A stretch of 64,000 nt of DNA from WTKG01 sp963735005 (GCA_963735005.1 CAVTJA010000007.1:176537-240536); one strand, 5' to 3'. Positions 33,024-43,080 are shown, counted from the first letter of the stretch. Program-made: numbers and translations. The notes: a model not told the origin generated them from the letters alone.

Positions 33024-33979
33024 GGGATCAGCAGGACCTTCCCGAAGACCTCGCCTGACTCCAGGGCCGCATGCGCCTTGCCGGCGGCTTCGAGCGGGTA
33101 GGTTGCGTGGATCACTGGCCGGAAGCTGGATGGGATCCACGGCCACACCTCTCGCCCGACACCCTCGACGATCGCGGCCTTATCCGCGTCCGGCCGCGAC
33201 CTCAGCGTGGAGCCGGCGATGCTCGCGCGCTTGCGCATCAGCGCGCCAAGGTCGAGCTCGCCGCGCGTGCCGCCCTGCAGGCCGATCACCATCAGCCGGC
33301 CGCCGGCGGCGAGCAGGTCAACGTTCGCGCCGAGTGCCGAGCCCCCCAGGACGTCAAGGATGATGTCCGGCTGGCCAAGCGCCTCAAGGGCGCCTGGCGG
33401 GTCTTCGGCGTAGGCGACGACGGCGTCCGCGCCGAGCGCGGCGCATCGTTCCGCTCGCTTGCGGGTTCGGGCCGTCGCCCACACGGTCAGCCCCATCGCC
33501 TTTGCGATCTGGATCGCCGTGGTGCCGATGCCGCCCGAACCGCCGTGCACCAGCAGCGTGTCGCCGGTGACTGCGCGCGCGGCCCGGAGGTTGGACCACA
33601 CAGTGCACGCGGCTTCCATGATGCCCGCGGCGGCCATCAGGGTGACGCCCTCCGGCGCAGGCAGGACGTGCGCCTGGTTGACGGTCACGAGTTCCGCATA
33701 GCCCCCGCCCGCCAAGAGCGCACACACGGCGTCGCCCACGGCGTAGTTCGTGGCGCCCTCGCCGACCGCGTCGACCACGCCACTGACCTCGAGCCCAAGC
33801 CATTCCGGAGCGCCCGCGGGAGCGGGATAGGCGCCCTGGCGCTGCAGAATATCGGCCCGATTGACGCCCGCCGCGGCAACGCGAATGCGGACTTCGCCGG
33901 GCCCTGGAATCGGGTCTGGAACCGACTCTGGCGCGAACTCCACACTGGCCCCAGAATGGGAAAAAGTGACAACCTTCAC
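33020..33979 (-). CDS. NAD(P)H:quinone oxidoreductase, MDR superfamily (PIG3-like)
   Basis: 319 residues. The GroES-like half (VRIRVAAAGVNRADILQRQG) is followed by a Rossmann half with LLVHGGSGGIGTTAIQIAKA. Zinc ligands are absent, as in the quinone oxidoreductase branch. The GVNRADILQRQG motif is close to TP53I3/PIG3 enzymes, which reduce quinones with NADPH. GTG at 33979 is used because GGGAGG lies 7 nt upstream; an in-frame TTG (33994) would bury that site. The 173 bp to the next gene probably hold divergent promoters; none was identified. Confidence 0.87.
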   Translation of the reverse strand: MKVVTFSHSGASVEFAPESVPDPIPGPGEVRIRVAAAGVNRADILQRQGAYPAPAGAPEWLGLEVSGVVDAVGEGATNYAVGDAVCALLAGGGYAELVTVNQAHVLPAPEGVTLMAAAGIMEAACTVWSNLRAARAVTGDTLLVHGGSGGIGTTAIQIAKAMGLTVWATARTRKRAERCAALGADAVVAYAEDPPGALEALGQPDIILDVLGGSALGANVDLLAAGGRLMVIGLQGGTRGELDLGALMRKRASIAGSTLRSRPDADKAAIVEGVGREVWPWIPSSFRPVIHATYPLEAAGKAHAALESGEVFGKVLLIP

Positions 33980-34152
33980 AGAAAAACCTCCCAAACCGTC
34001 GTCATGGAGTCCCGTCGTAAGCGTCTCATGTGTAAGGAGATACGCAGTTTGTACTCATGTTTATCGGCAGAGGCGCCGATGAACGCTCTAGGGTGCGTGT
34101 TTCTCGCAATCCGGCGTCGGCTTGGTGTCGGCAGAAGTGAGGGAGAGGACCG

Positions 34153-37100
34153 ATGCTCCGAAGGCTAGGAGTCCGTGGAAAAATCCTTGCTGTTGTGGCA
34201 GTGCCAATTATGGTGCTTGTCATCGCGGCTGGAGCCGTCACGTTCAATGCCGCGCGCCAATTGGACGCGTCGCAGAACGTGCAGCAACTCATCGGCGTGA
34301 TCTCCGAAGCTCACAACGTCATCGACAATCTCCAGGCGGAACGCGACGCATCGGCAAACTACGTCCACGCGTTCCAGAACGCGCAATTGCAGCGCTCAAA
34401 CGCCGAGGACAAGGCCGACCAGGCCTACCTCGCGATCCGCAGGCTCGTCTCGGATGCTCCCGCGGATGTCGCCCCTGCCGCGCAGGCAGCGCTCGACAAG
34501 ATCGACGGACTTCTCGCGCTCCAGGCTGGCTCCGACCCGTTCCGCGGCGACATCGTCCTCGACGCCCCGACCGACGGTGCGCAGCTCCAGGGCCTTTACG
34601 AACTTCGCTCGCGCGGCTTCATCGAGAAGAGCGTCTACGAGCGGGGCGGTAGCGGCATCAACGTGCTCGACGACGGGCAGTTCCCCGAGTGGCCCTCCGC
34701 TGACCAGGTGGCGAAGCTCGCGAACGACTACACCGACCTGCGTACGCAGCTCGCCGCCATCGCGTCGGAGACGCCCACGAAGACTGGGACTCGAGAGCGC
34801 GATCGAGGACTTGAACTTCGAGCTCGGCCAGGAGGCCGTGGCCGCCGACTCCCTGCTCACCGAGATCCAGCCGCGCGAGGAGTCGGTGTCGGGCACCTGG
34901 CTTGGTGTGGACGCCTCGATCGAGGCCTTCAAGGAGGCCGCCGCGAACGTCTCCACGCGCCCCGACAATGCCACTGTCATCGACACGTTGAACGCCACGG
35001 TCGACGCACTGTCCGGAATCGACGAGATTCGCAAGGACGTCCGCGCTCGGTTCGGCCCGCCGCAGTACGTGGCGACGTTCTACGACGACGCCATTGACGT
35101 CGTGGTCGACCTTCCGAGCGAGGTTGGAAACATCACGACGGACCGCGAACTCGCGCAGTCGCTCACCGCATACCGCGCGATCGATGTGCTGCTTGAGCGC
35201 GTCCAGGTTGAGAAGATCGCCATCGAGCGCACCATCCGCCGCGGGTCGTTCCTGCAAGGTGAAGCTGAGAACATCCGTACCCTCGAGGTGAAGACGGATA
35301 TCGCGCTGGAAGACGCGCAGGAGGCCGCGTCCGTCGTGCCCGGACTGACCGCAGTCCCCGAGTTCGGCGCGTCGCTCGATCCGCTGACGCTCGTCTCGTT
35401 CGAGACCATCCGCAGCCGCATGGCCAACGGTGTGAACACGACCGCCGTGGCCGAACAGGCCAACGACTGGCCGACCCAGGTGAGCGAGGAGCTCGAGGTA
35501 CTCGGGCCGATCCGCGACCAGAACTTCAGGGTCGCGCGTAACCTCGCCGACTCGTCGACCGCAGCGAGCTTGGCCCAGACCATCTTCACGGCCTTGATTG
35601 CCGCGGCCGTGGTTCTCGCCTCTCTGTTCATCGCACTTCTGATCGCACGACGGATCGTCGGCCCGCTGCGACGCCTGACCACGACGGCTACCGCCGTGCG
35701 CCAGGAGTTGCCGCGACTCGTGGAGCGCGTGGCGCTTCCTGGTCAGACCGTCGACGTCTCGGAAGTGCAGATCCCGGTGGAGTCGTCCGACGAGATCGGC
35801 CGCCTGGCCGAGGCCTTCAACGCAGTTAACGCGGCGACGCTGTCGATCGCAGGCGAGCAGGCCGCCCTGCGTGGCTCGATCTCGGAGATGTTCGTTAACG
35901 TCGCCCGTCGCGACCAGGTGCTCCTCAACCGCCAGCTAGCGTCCATCGACGAGATGGAGCGAACCCAGGACGATGCCGACACCCTCCAAAAGCTGTTCGC
36001 TCTTGACCACCTAGCTACCCGAATGCGTCGTAACTCCGAGTCGCTGCTCGTCCTCGCAGGCATTGACACGGGGCGCCGCATGCGTCGCGCGATGCCGCTT
36101 TCCGACGTGGTCCGCACGGCGTCGTCCGAGATCGAGTTGTACGAGCGTATTCAGCTTGAGCTCGACGCCGACCCGTCGATGGTTGGTCACTCCGCCTTGA
36201 CGGCCGCGCACCTGTTCGCCGAGTTGCTGGAGAACGCGACGGTGTTCTCCGACCCAGGCACTCCGGTTACCGTGCGCACGTCGCGCCGCGATGGCAGCTT
36301 CGTCGTGGAGATTCAGGACGCCGGTATCGGCATGGGCCCGGAAGAACTCCAAGAAGCGAACCAGCGCGTGCTGTCGACGGCGGCTTCTGAGATCCTCGGC
36401 GCCCAGCGCCTTGGCCTCTTCGTGGTCGGACGTATTGCCCGCCGTGTTGGCGCCCGCGTGGAGCTCGAGTCGAAGGAGGGCGAGGGCACCACAGCCCGCG
36501 TCATCATGCCTGCGAGCCTCTTCGACGCATCCGTCAACCCCGAAGAGCACGAGCCCATCGTGAGCTCTGCTGTGGACGAGGACATGCACGCTCCGTCCGC
36601 GCTCGTCAGCCACGATTCCGGCGACGAGTTCGTTGAGACCGATATGACGGCACCCGACGCTGACGCGATCCCCGACGAGTCGACTCCGCTTCCGGCTGAC
36701 CCGCCCGCGCTCGCGCCAGCGGACGCATCCGAGCCCGTCGCATGGGGTTCGCCGTCGTCGGGCTTCGGCCCCCCGCTGGGCGCCGACGCGGAGGAGGATC
36801 CGGTTCCCGCGTCTGGCGCCGTCCCGCTTCCCGCGAGTGCGGATTTGGACGACGCCGCGCCTGCCGCAACGGAGGAGCCCGCCAAGTCGGGTCTCGCATG
36901 GGGTCTCGACACGCCGGACACCGCGCCCGCTCAGGACTCACCCGCCCTTGCCTGGGGCTTCGGCTCGCCGGCGCCGGAGCCGGCGGCGCCGGAGCCAGAC
37001 GCACCGCCGCGCATGTGGGGCTTCGGGAACGGGGATGGCGACGCGCCGTACGACGACAGCCCGATTCCGGTGCCCGACGTGCCCGACGAGGCCGAAGTCA

Positions 37101-37537
37101 CGACCGCAGACATCCACGAACTCATCGAGTCCGACGCCGCTTCGGCGCCCGCGGTGGACGAGGTTGACCTCGAGGCGCTGACCGACGGAACCACACCCTC
37201 TGGGCTCCCGACCCGACGCCGCGCAGCCGACGTGACGGAGGCTCGCCCCGAGACCACGAGCGTGCTCGGGCTCCCGCCCCGGCCGTCGTCGGGACAAATT
37301 GACGAAATGTCCGCAAGCGCCCGAACCGGATTTGTGCCTAAGGTGAGCGCGAGTGAGGTTGCGCCTCAGACCGCCGAGCAGCGAGCGTCGTTGTTCCGCG
37401 GATTTCAGAACACGCGACAGGAGGAGGGCAGTGATGAGGAGGGCACTCCCGAGTCGCTCGGCTTCGCGGCGCGTCGAAGTGCCATCGCTCCAGACGCCAT
37501 CCCGTCGCTCGAGGATGAAGAGTCGGAGGATCGTTAG
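34153..37537 (+). pseudogene. Nitrate/nitrite-sensing (NIT) domain histidine kinase of a conservon, one frameshift
   Basis: About 1,127 codons. An N-terminal helix (ILAVVAVPIMVLVIAAGAV) leads to a helical external domain of the NIT type, a second helix (IFTALIAAAVVLASLFIALL), a HAMP segment, LDHLATRMRRNSESLLVLAG (phospho-acceptor His) and an ATPase domain (ELLENATVFSDP; VVEIQDAGIGMGPEEL). A disordered acidic/proline tail of over 300 residues ends with RASLFRGFQNTRQEE. The frame breaks near 34790, between SETPTKTG and LESAIEDLNFELG. Both sides are well conserved, so one indel (assembly or real) is enough. GGGAGAGG precedes the ATG. It heads the conservon operon. Confidence 0.8.
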
Positions 37538-37551
37538 GTGCGTGGGCAGCG

Positions 37552-39072
37552 ATGAGTGAAGACGCTCGATTTGGTCAGGACCCAGCCATCAGTGCTGGGT
37601 TCCACCACGATGCGCCTGATCCCGGCCACGAGCCGGAGGATCCGCTTCGCGTGACGCTTCACGACATGGGCATCCCCGGGCTCGACGACACCCATCCGCA
37701 GGTTCCCGCGCCCCAGCCGCCGGCCGCAGAGCCGTACGGCGTGGTCGCCCACGACGCCCCCACGCCCGCACCGTTCGACCCCACGGCCAGTGCGGCAACT
37801 CCGCAACCTTCGCACCCCGCAAACATCCCGCGCCTCGAAGACCTGCTGCTGCCTGACCACCCGGAGCACACGAGCCGCCGCAACCGCCGCAAGGCAGAGG
37901 AAGAGGCGGCAGCGGCGGCCGAGTACGCAGCTCGGCAGGCGCGTCCGGCGGCGTACTCCGCGCCCACCCTCGAGCCCGACGCAGGTTTTGTTCCGCCCCC
38001 CGACGCTCCGCCCGCACCGCCGGCGTACGATGCTCCCGCATACGACGCTCCGCCCGCACCGCCGGCGTACGACGCTCCCGCATACGACGCGCCGCCCGCA
38101 CCGCCGGCGTACGACGCTCCCGCATACGACGCGCCGCCCGCACCGCCGGCGTACGACGCTCCAGCGTACGAGCCCCCCGCCATGCCCCCCGCGTACGACG
38201 CTCCGCCCGCACCCCCGGCATACGACGCTCCGAGCGCCGATACTCCGGCTGCCGATTTCCCTGAACTCGGCTCTGTCGGCCCGTACGGCCGCGACCCCCA
38301 GGCTCCCGAAGCTGGCGCTCCCGCGACCCCCGCCATGGACGACCTGATGGGCGCGCCGACGCCCTTCTCGATTGACCAGCCGCCTGTCGCACCCGTTGCC
38401 GGCTTTCCCGCCCCGCCCGAGCCTGCGGCGCCGGTCGAAGATGAGACCCCGGCCCCGGCATCGTTGCACCAGGACATCACGCCCGGCTTCGGCAATGACT
38501 ACGCGCCAATCCCGGGCGGTGCCGAGGACTTCACCCCCGCGCCGGCGTTTGGCGACAACACGGGCTTTGGCGGAGTGCCGACGCTCGAAGAGGACCCCGA
38601 ACCGGTACCGACTCCCGAGCCGCCGCCGCCGTCGTACGACCAGATGCCACCTCCTGTCGCGCCCGACCTCGGTTGGGAGGCCGCAGGCGCCCAGGCCGTC
38701 GGCTACATGGGCCAGGACCCCGACTTTGGCGGCTACAGCCCGCAGGCATACGAGATGGCGCCCCCGCCGCCGCCAATGCCCGACGAGAGTGAGATCGAGG
38801 CAGAGGTCACGACGGCTGCGTTCTCCGAGTTGAGCTCGCTCGCGTACGAACGGCCGAAGGTCGAACGGACGCGTGCTGGCCTCACGAAGCGCGAGAAGGT
38901 GCCCGAGGCCCAGCAGCAAGACCTTGGGGACGGCTCCATCAAGCCCGCAGAGCGCGACGCAGATGCAGTCCGCTCGCGCTACGCAAGTTTCTATTCCGGC
39001 ACGAACCGCGCCAAGGAAGACGCAGTTCACACCGGGCAGAAAGTACCTGGCCACGCAGGTGGAGAGGTGTAG
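37552..39072 (+). CDS. Disordered proline/alanine/aspartate-rich conservon-associated protein
   Basis: 506 residues, mostly low complexity with no folded domain recognised. It has an N-terminal acidic part, an LEDLLLPDHPEHTSRRNRRK basic patch, a 14-residue tandem repeat (see the 38005-38232 entry), then more proline-rich sequence. The C-terminus is different: AFSELSSLAYERP, then RDADAVRSRYASFYSGTNRA. That last block resembles the end of conservon histidine kinases (compare RASLFRGFQNTRQ next door), so the gene may have arisen from a kinase tail or bind the same partner. It lies 14 bp after the kinase gene. Confidence 0.7.
   Translation: MSEDARFGQDPAISAGFHHDAPDPGHEPEDPLRVTLHDMGIPGLDDTHPQVPAPQPPAAEPYGVVAHDAPTPAPFDPTASAATPQPSHPANIPRLEDLLLPDHPEHTSRRNRRKAEEEAAAAAEYAARQARPAAYSAPTLEPDAGFVPPPDAPPAPPAYDAPAYDAPPAPPAYDAPAYDAPPAPPAYDAPAYDAPPAPPAYDAPAYEPPAMPPAYDAPPAPPAYDAPSADTPAADFPELGSVGPYGRDPQAPEAGAPATPAMDDLMGAPTPFSIDQPPVAPVAGFPAPPEPAAPVEDETPAPASLHQDITPGFGNDYAPIPGGAEDFTPAPAFGDNTGFGGVPTLEEDPEPVPTPEPPPPSYDQMPPPVAPDLGWEAAGAQAVGYMGQDPDFGGYSPQAYEMAPPPPPMPDESEIEAEVTTAAFSELSSLAYERPKVERTRAGLTKREKVPEAQQQDLGDGSIKPAERDADAVRSRYASFYSGTNRAKEDAVHTGQKVPGHAGGEV
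38005..38232 (+). repeat. 42-bp in-frame tandem repeat (four full units plus degenerate copies)
   Basis: Each unit encodes APPAPPAYDAPAYD. The units at 38005, 38047, 38089 and 38131 are nearly identical at DNA level, so repeat number may vary between strains or be collapsed in assembly. Confidence 0.85.
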
Positions 39073-39130
39073 CTAGGCAGATGAGAAGAAACGCAACGCT
39101 TCCGATCGGGAGCATGACCAAGGAGGACCA

Positions 39131-39577
39131 GTGACAGCGCTCAGCACCGAAGCCACCAACTTTGGGTGGCTGCTGGACAACTTTGTCCAGACTGTCCCCG
39201 GCACGCGCCACACCCTGGTCGTCTCTGCAGACGGCCTGCTGATGGCGATGTCGAAGAACCTCGACCGCACCGGCGGCGACACCCTTGCGGCTGTCGTGTC
39301 CGGCATGTCGAGCCTGACGCGCGGTGCCGCGCGCCAGCTCAACGCGGGTGAGGTTCGTCAATCGATTATCGAGATGGACGAGTTGTTCCTGTTCTTGATG
39401 AGTATCTCGAACGGATCCGTACTCGCTGTCGCGGCCGATTCCACGTGTGACGTGGGACTTGTTGGCTACGAGATGACGCTGCTCGTGTCGCGCACCGAAA
39501 GTGCGCTCACGCCGCAGCTCATCACCGAGATGCGCCAGCACCTGCCCACGGACGGCAAGACGCGGGAAGGCGTGTAG
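39131..39577 (+). CDS. Roadblock/LC7-domain protein (conservon CvnB-like)
   Basis: 148 residues. The roadblock fold is seen in HTLVVSADGLLMAMSKNLDR, DTLAAVVSGMSSLTRGAARQ and GSVLAVAADSTCDVGLVGYEM. Such proteins act as regulators of, or platforms for, small GTPases such as the one encoded at 39969. AAGGAGG lies directly before the GTG start. Known conservons encode kinase, roadblock protein, DUF742 protein and GTPase in this order, as here. Confidence 0.92.
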   Translation: MTALSTEATNFGWLLDNFVQTVPGTRHTLVVSADGLLMAMSKNLDRTGGDTLAAVVSGMSSLTRGAARQLNAGEVRQSIIEMDELFLFLMSISNGSVLAVAADSTCDVGLVGYEMTLLVSRTESALTPQLITEMRQHLPTDGKTREGV

Positions 39578-39586
39578 GAGGGGGTC

Positions 39587-39988
39587 ATGGCAACTGACGA
39601 ACTCGCGCCGTCGGAGTTGAATCCGGACGACGACGCGTACACGGTCCGCCCTTACGCGGTCACCGGTGGACGCGTGGCGACAGACGGCCTTGCAATCGAG
39701 GCCCTTGTCACCACGCTGAATGCCGAGGGCAGCGTCAAGGGCATGACCCCGGAAAAGAAGAAGATCCTGCAACTCGCGGCGGAGGACTACATCTCCATCG
39801 CCGAGTTGTCGGCGCACTGCAAGCTCCCGCTTGGAGTGATTCGTATTCTCGTGACCGAGCTTTCGGACAACGAGTACTTGAAAATCCACACCAATGGTCG
39901 AGGAGCCGCGCAGGACAGCGGCGACGAGTCCAGCGGTATCACCCTGAGTCTGTTGGAGAGTGTTCTCGATGGCATCGCAGCCCTCTAG
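39587..39988 (+). CDS. DUF742 family protein (conservon CvnC-like)
   Basis: 133 residues. DAYTVRPYAVTGGRVAT is the diagnostic opening, followed by a winged-helix-like core (YISIAELSAHCKLPLGVIRI; LVTELSDNEYLKIH) and a short acidic C-terminus. The family is almost always found between a roadblock gene and a GTPase gene. The helix-turn-helix look suggests nucleic-acid or protein binding, but no function is proven. AGGAGGGG precedes the ATG. The last 20 bases overlap the GTPase start. Confidence 0.9.
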   Translation: MATDELAPSELNPDDDAYTVRPYAVTGGRVATDGLAIEALVTTLNAEGSVKGMTPEKKKILQLAAEDYISIAELSAHCKLPLGVIRILVTELSDNEYLKIHTNGRGAAQDSGDESSGITLSLLESVLDGIAAL

Positions 39989-40568
39989 CGCCACGGTCGA
40001 TGGCGACGCGGCAATGACCGCACCTACCGTAGTCAAGATCGTGATCGCGGGTGGATTTGCCGTTGGCAAGACCACCTTCATCGGCTCGATCTCTGACATT
40101 GATCCACTCAACACCGAAGCCGCCATGACGGAGCACTCCGTCGGCGTCGACGATGCCGGTGGAGTCTCCGAGCGCAAGACCCACACCACGGTGGCGATGG
40201 ACTTCGGTCGCATCGCGCTGCCGGGGTCCTTGTGGCTCTACCTGTTCGGCACGCCCGGCCAGGACCGCTTCCTCTTCATGTGGGACGACCTCGTCCGCGG
40301 CGCGATCGGCGCCGTGGTACTTGTCGACACTGAGCGACTTGACCAGTGCTTCCCTGCCGTTGACTACTTCGAGGGCCGGAGCATTCCGTTCATCGTCGCC
40401 GTCAACTGCTTCGATGGGGTGGCGCGTCACCAGCTCGAGGACGTGCGAGAAGCGCTCGGCCTCAACGACAAGGTGCCGGTCATGTACACCGACGCTCGCG
40501 AGCGTGCCGCGACCAAGCAAGCGCTCATTGCCGTGGTGCAGCTCGCCATGGAGCGGATCAAGAACTAG
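39969..40568 (+). CDS. Small GTP-binding protein (conservon CvnD-like)
   Basis: 199 residues. The P-loop is IAGGFAVGKTTFIG, the G3 motif is LFGTPGQDRFLFMWDDL, and the base-recognition region reads VAVNCFDG in place of NKxD, as in this family. It is expected to switch between GDP and GTP under control of the roadblock protein and kinase at the membrane. The ATG at 39969 is preferred over the GTG at 39960, because GGAGAG lies 8 nt upstream. The start lies inside the DUF742 gene. Confidence 0.92.
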   Translation: MASQPSSATVDGDAAMTAPTVVKIVIAGGFAVGKTTFIGSISDIDPLNTEAAMTEHSVGVDDAGGVSERKTHTTVAMDFGRIALPGSLWLYLFGTPGQDRFLFMWDDLVRGAIGAVVLVDTERLDQCFPAVDYFEGRSIPFIVAVNCFDGVARHQLEDVREALGLNDKVPVMYTDARERAATKQALIAVVQLAMERIKN

Positions 40569-40628
40569 GCGAAGGGCCGGGCCGACCCGCCACGGAGCGC
40601 TTAGCGTGACCGAGGGGGGTGGCCCGGC

Positions 40629-40634
40629 TACGCT
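40629..40634 (+). promoter_or_regulatory. -10 hexamer TACGCT, leaderless start of PIN-like gene
   Basis: TACGCT-GGTCAC-GTG; it suggests that the PIN-like gene is transcribed separately from the conservon. Confidence 0.45.
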
Positions 40635-40640
40635 GGTCAC

Positions 40641-42944
40641 GTGATCTATCTCGACGGCTCCGCGCTGTGCAGGTTCCTGCCCGGAGTCAGGTACGCCGAT
40701 GCCTGGAACGAGTGGGTCGACGGTCGCTTCGACCAACTTGTGACCACGCAGCTTGGATTCACCGAGCTGCGGCAAGCAGCCGAGTTGTACCCGCGCGACT
40801 GGGCGGACGACGTCAACGCGATCGTGACGCTGGTCCGGTCGCAGGTCAAGACGCTCCGGTTCAGCGACGACACGGTCGAGCTGTCGAGCCACGCGACGAC
40901 GGTGCTGAAGCCGTTCGCCGCGCTCCACATTGGCGCTGCCGTGTCGAACAAGTCCGTCGACGCGATCGTGACCTACGACCCCGCGCTCGCGCACGTCGCC
41001 GAAATCTACAAGCTCAAGGTGTACTCGCCAGGCCTCGAGGAGAACTGGCACCACAAGTTCGAGGGCCCGCCGGAGAACTGGGACCAGGTCGCGCTCGACG
41101 CACCGTCGGACGCGCCGGTCGGTGAAGCGGCGGCTCAGGCGCAAGACGCCGACCCGGAGCCAGAGGCTGAGAAGGAAGCCGACGCGCCAGCCGAGGCGCA
41201 GGCGGAGGCCACCGCGGTCGACGAGCCGACGGAGCCGGCCCCCGACGCTGCGGCGGATGCGGACGACGAGGGAGACGCGGACAGCGGCGGCGAGGGTGGC
41301 GGTGGCGGCGACGGGGCAGCCGAGGCCGAGGGCGAACCCAAACCCGATAGCCCCGCCGAAACTGACGCGGGCCCGAAGGCGGACGACAGCGCAGTTGGGG
41401 CCGCCGGTCCGTGGCTTGGGGCGGCTGTGGCCACGCCTGTCGGCGACGCGAATGCGTTTGCGGCTGGAGATGGGTCGCAGGCTGAGGCCGACGCCATCAC
41501 GGACACGTCGGAAGGGTCCCCCGGGGACGCCGCCGACGCTGACGGCGCAGACGGTGCGCAAGCCGAGGACCCGATGTCGGAGCTCGAAGCTGCGATGCGC
41601 GCTGCGGAGGAGGCTGCGACCGCGCGCGCGACTGCCGCAGCGGCCGAGTCGGCCCTAAACGACGCCGGTCCAGACCGCCCGGCCAGTGACGACGCCACCA
41701 GCGACGATATGTCCGGTGACGGGATGTCCGGTGACGGGATGTCCGGTGACGATGGGCCGGTAGCGGACGCGACCGATGGCGGCGGTGGCGCAGACGACCA
41801 ACCGGCCACAGCGCCGGAGGACGCGGAGCCGGAGGACGCGGAGCCGGACCAGTCCGAAGGCGATGCCGCGGGGCAGCCGCGCTCGCGCGAAGACGCGATC
41901 GCGAACATTGGGGAGTACCGCCCAGCTGTGCACGCGTGGGTTGACCCCGACCAAGAGCCGGGTAGCGCCGCGGCTGGTGAGCCCGAGGCTCCACAGACCC
42001 CCGAGCCGGCGCCCGAGGCACAGGCGCACATCTCGCCTCCGCAGCCTCCTGCGGCGCACACGCCCGCCCCTGAGCCCGCCCACGAGGCCGTGGCGGCTCC
42101 CGAGCCGGCCGCTACGCCAGAGCCCGCCCCAGAGACCCCGGCGGGGCCGCCCGAAGGCTCTCAGGGCAGCGCGCAGCCGCAACCAGGGGTCGCACCGGAA
42201 CGCCCGTCGTTGTTCCCGCCTGCCGCATCGGCGGACTCGGCTATTGAGCAGCCTCCTGCAGGGCAGGCGCCCTTCGCGCCGCCACTCAATGCCCCGCCCG
42301 CGCCACCGCCCGCGGCCGTCCCACCGCCCCCGCCTGCTGGCTCAGCGCCGCCGCCACCTCCCAGCTTCGCCCCGCCGCCGTCGGGCGTGCCTGCACCCCC
42401 GACGGACGTGCCCGCGGCGTCGTCCGAATTCACGTACCCTCCGCCGGCGCCGCCGCGCCCGTCGAGCGCGGCCGACGAGCCGCGGATCGTGCACAACACG
42501 CCGCCGGGCGAGGAGCCCCCCGAGGCAAAGCCGTTGACGGTGCCGATTCAGTGGAACATTGAGTTCGACGAGCCCGAGGACTACGAACCGCCGTCGTCGA
42601 GCGCCGCTGGTGGCCAGGACCCGGCCAGCGGCGGCCCGTTGGCGGAACGGCGCCCCCGCGCCCCCTTCGACAGCCCCACCGCCCCGCCGTCGGGCGGCGT
42701 GCCTCTGTTCGCACCGCCGTCCCGCTCGGAACTCCCGGTCAACCCCAACGATCCGGATGTCCCCGTGCCGCTTGACGCGGATGCGTTGCCGCCCGCGATC
42801 GCGCAGCAGAAACCTCCGCGCAAGGGCAAGTTCGGGCGCAAGGCGAAGGGTGACAAGAAGGGCGCGACGCCCGCCCCACCCGAGCCGCCCGCGGCCGACA
42901 GCCCCTGGAAACTCGACGATGTCTTCGGCTCAGACTCGCCCTGA
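40641..42944 (+). CDS. PIN-like domain fused to a 600-residue disordered region
   Basis: 767 residues. Residues 1-130 fit a PIN nuclease fold: MIYLDGSALCRF (Asp5), TELRQAAELYP (Glu), KPFAALHIGAA where the usual (L)DALHLA Asp is Ala, and AIVTYDPALAHVA (Asp). Three of the four acidic positions are kept. The rest is Ala/Glu/Asp-rich, then Pro-rich, with short DNA repeats (DGMSG units near 41706-41750; EDAEP units) and a basic end (KGKFGRKAKGDKKG). No antitoxin gene is adjacent, so a toxin role is doubtful. It could be a divergent RNase or a binding protein. Confidence 0.7.
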   Translation: MIYLDGSALCRFLPGVRYADAWNEWVDGRFDQLVTTQLGFTELRQAAELYPRDWADDVNAIVTLVRSQVKTLRFSDDTVELSSHATTVLKPFAALHIGAAVSNKSVDAIVTYDPALAHVAEIYKLKVYSPGLEENWHHKFEGPPENWDQVALDAPSDAPVGEAAAQAQDADPEPEAEKEADAPAEAQAEATAVDEPTEPAPDAAADADDEGDADSGGEGGGGGDGAAEAEGEPKPDSPAETDAGPKADDSAVGAAGPWLGAAVATPVGDANAFAAGDGSQAEADAITDTSEGSPGDAADADGADGAQAEDPMSELEAAMRAAEEAATARATAAAAESALNDAGPDRPASDDATSDDMSGDGMSGDGMSGDDGPVADATDGGGGADDQPATAPEDAEPEDAEPDQSEGDAAGQPRSREDAIANIGEYRPAVHAWVDPDQEPGSAAAGEPEAPQTPEPAPEAQAHISPPQPPAAHTPAPEPAHEAVAAPEPAATPEPAPETPAGPPEGSQGSAQPQPGVAPERPSLFPPAASADSAIEQPPAGQAPFAPPLNAPPAPPPAAVPPPPPAGSAPPPPPSFAPPPSGVPAPPTDVPAASSEFTYPPPAPPRPSSAADEPRIVHNTPPGEEPPEAKPLTVPIQWNIEFDEPEDYEPPSSSAAGGQDPASGGPLAERRPRAPFDSPTAPPSGGVPLFAPPSRSELPVNPNDPDVPVPLDADALPPAIAQQKPPRKGKFGRKAKGDKKGATPAPPEPPAADSPWKLDDVFGSDSP

Positions 42945-42983
42945 CCTCAGCGCCAGCCGTGCGCTGGCACAATGGGCTCACCG

Positions 42984-43074
42984 GGAGAGTTGACCGAGCG
43001 GCCGAAGGTGACAGTCTTGAAAACTGTTGAGGCGTAACCCGCCTCCGTGGGTTCGAATCCCACACTCTCCGCCA
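42984..43074 (+). tRNA. tRNA-Ser (UGA)
   Basis: Acceptor GGAGAGT pairs with ACTCTCC; anticodon loop CTTGAAA gives TGA; a long variable arm and T-loop GTTCGAATC are present. CCA is encoded. 91 nt. Confidence 0.95.
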
Positions 43075-43080
43075 GTAGTG

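Noticed and set aside
38005..38232. Regular 42-bp repeats that could suggest a CRISPR array
   Set aside because: There are no spacers; the repeats are contiguous, in frame and encode a proline-rich peptide.
40577..40628. GCCGGGCC/GGCCCGGC inverted repeat after the GTPase gene as a terminator
   Set aside because: The 36-nt loop and 8-bp stem make a weak structure, and one arm overlaps the promoter of the next gene.
37534..41561. Long minus-strand open frames of about 500 codons opposite the conservon genes
   Set aside because: They are mirror frames of GC-rich repetitive coding sequence; composition is Arg/Val/Gly-rich with no recognisable domain and no ribosome site.
40641..42944. PIN-like gene as a VapC toxin of a toxin-antitoxin pair
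   Set aside because: No small antitoxin gene lies upstream, one catalytic Asp is Ala, and the long disordered tail is atypical.
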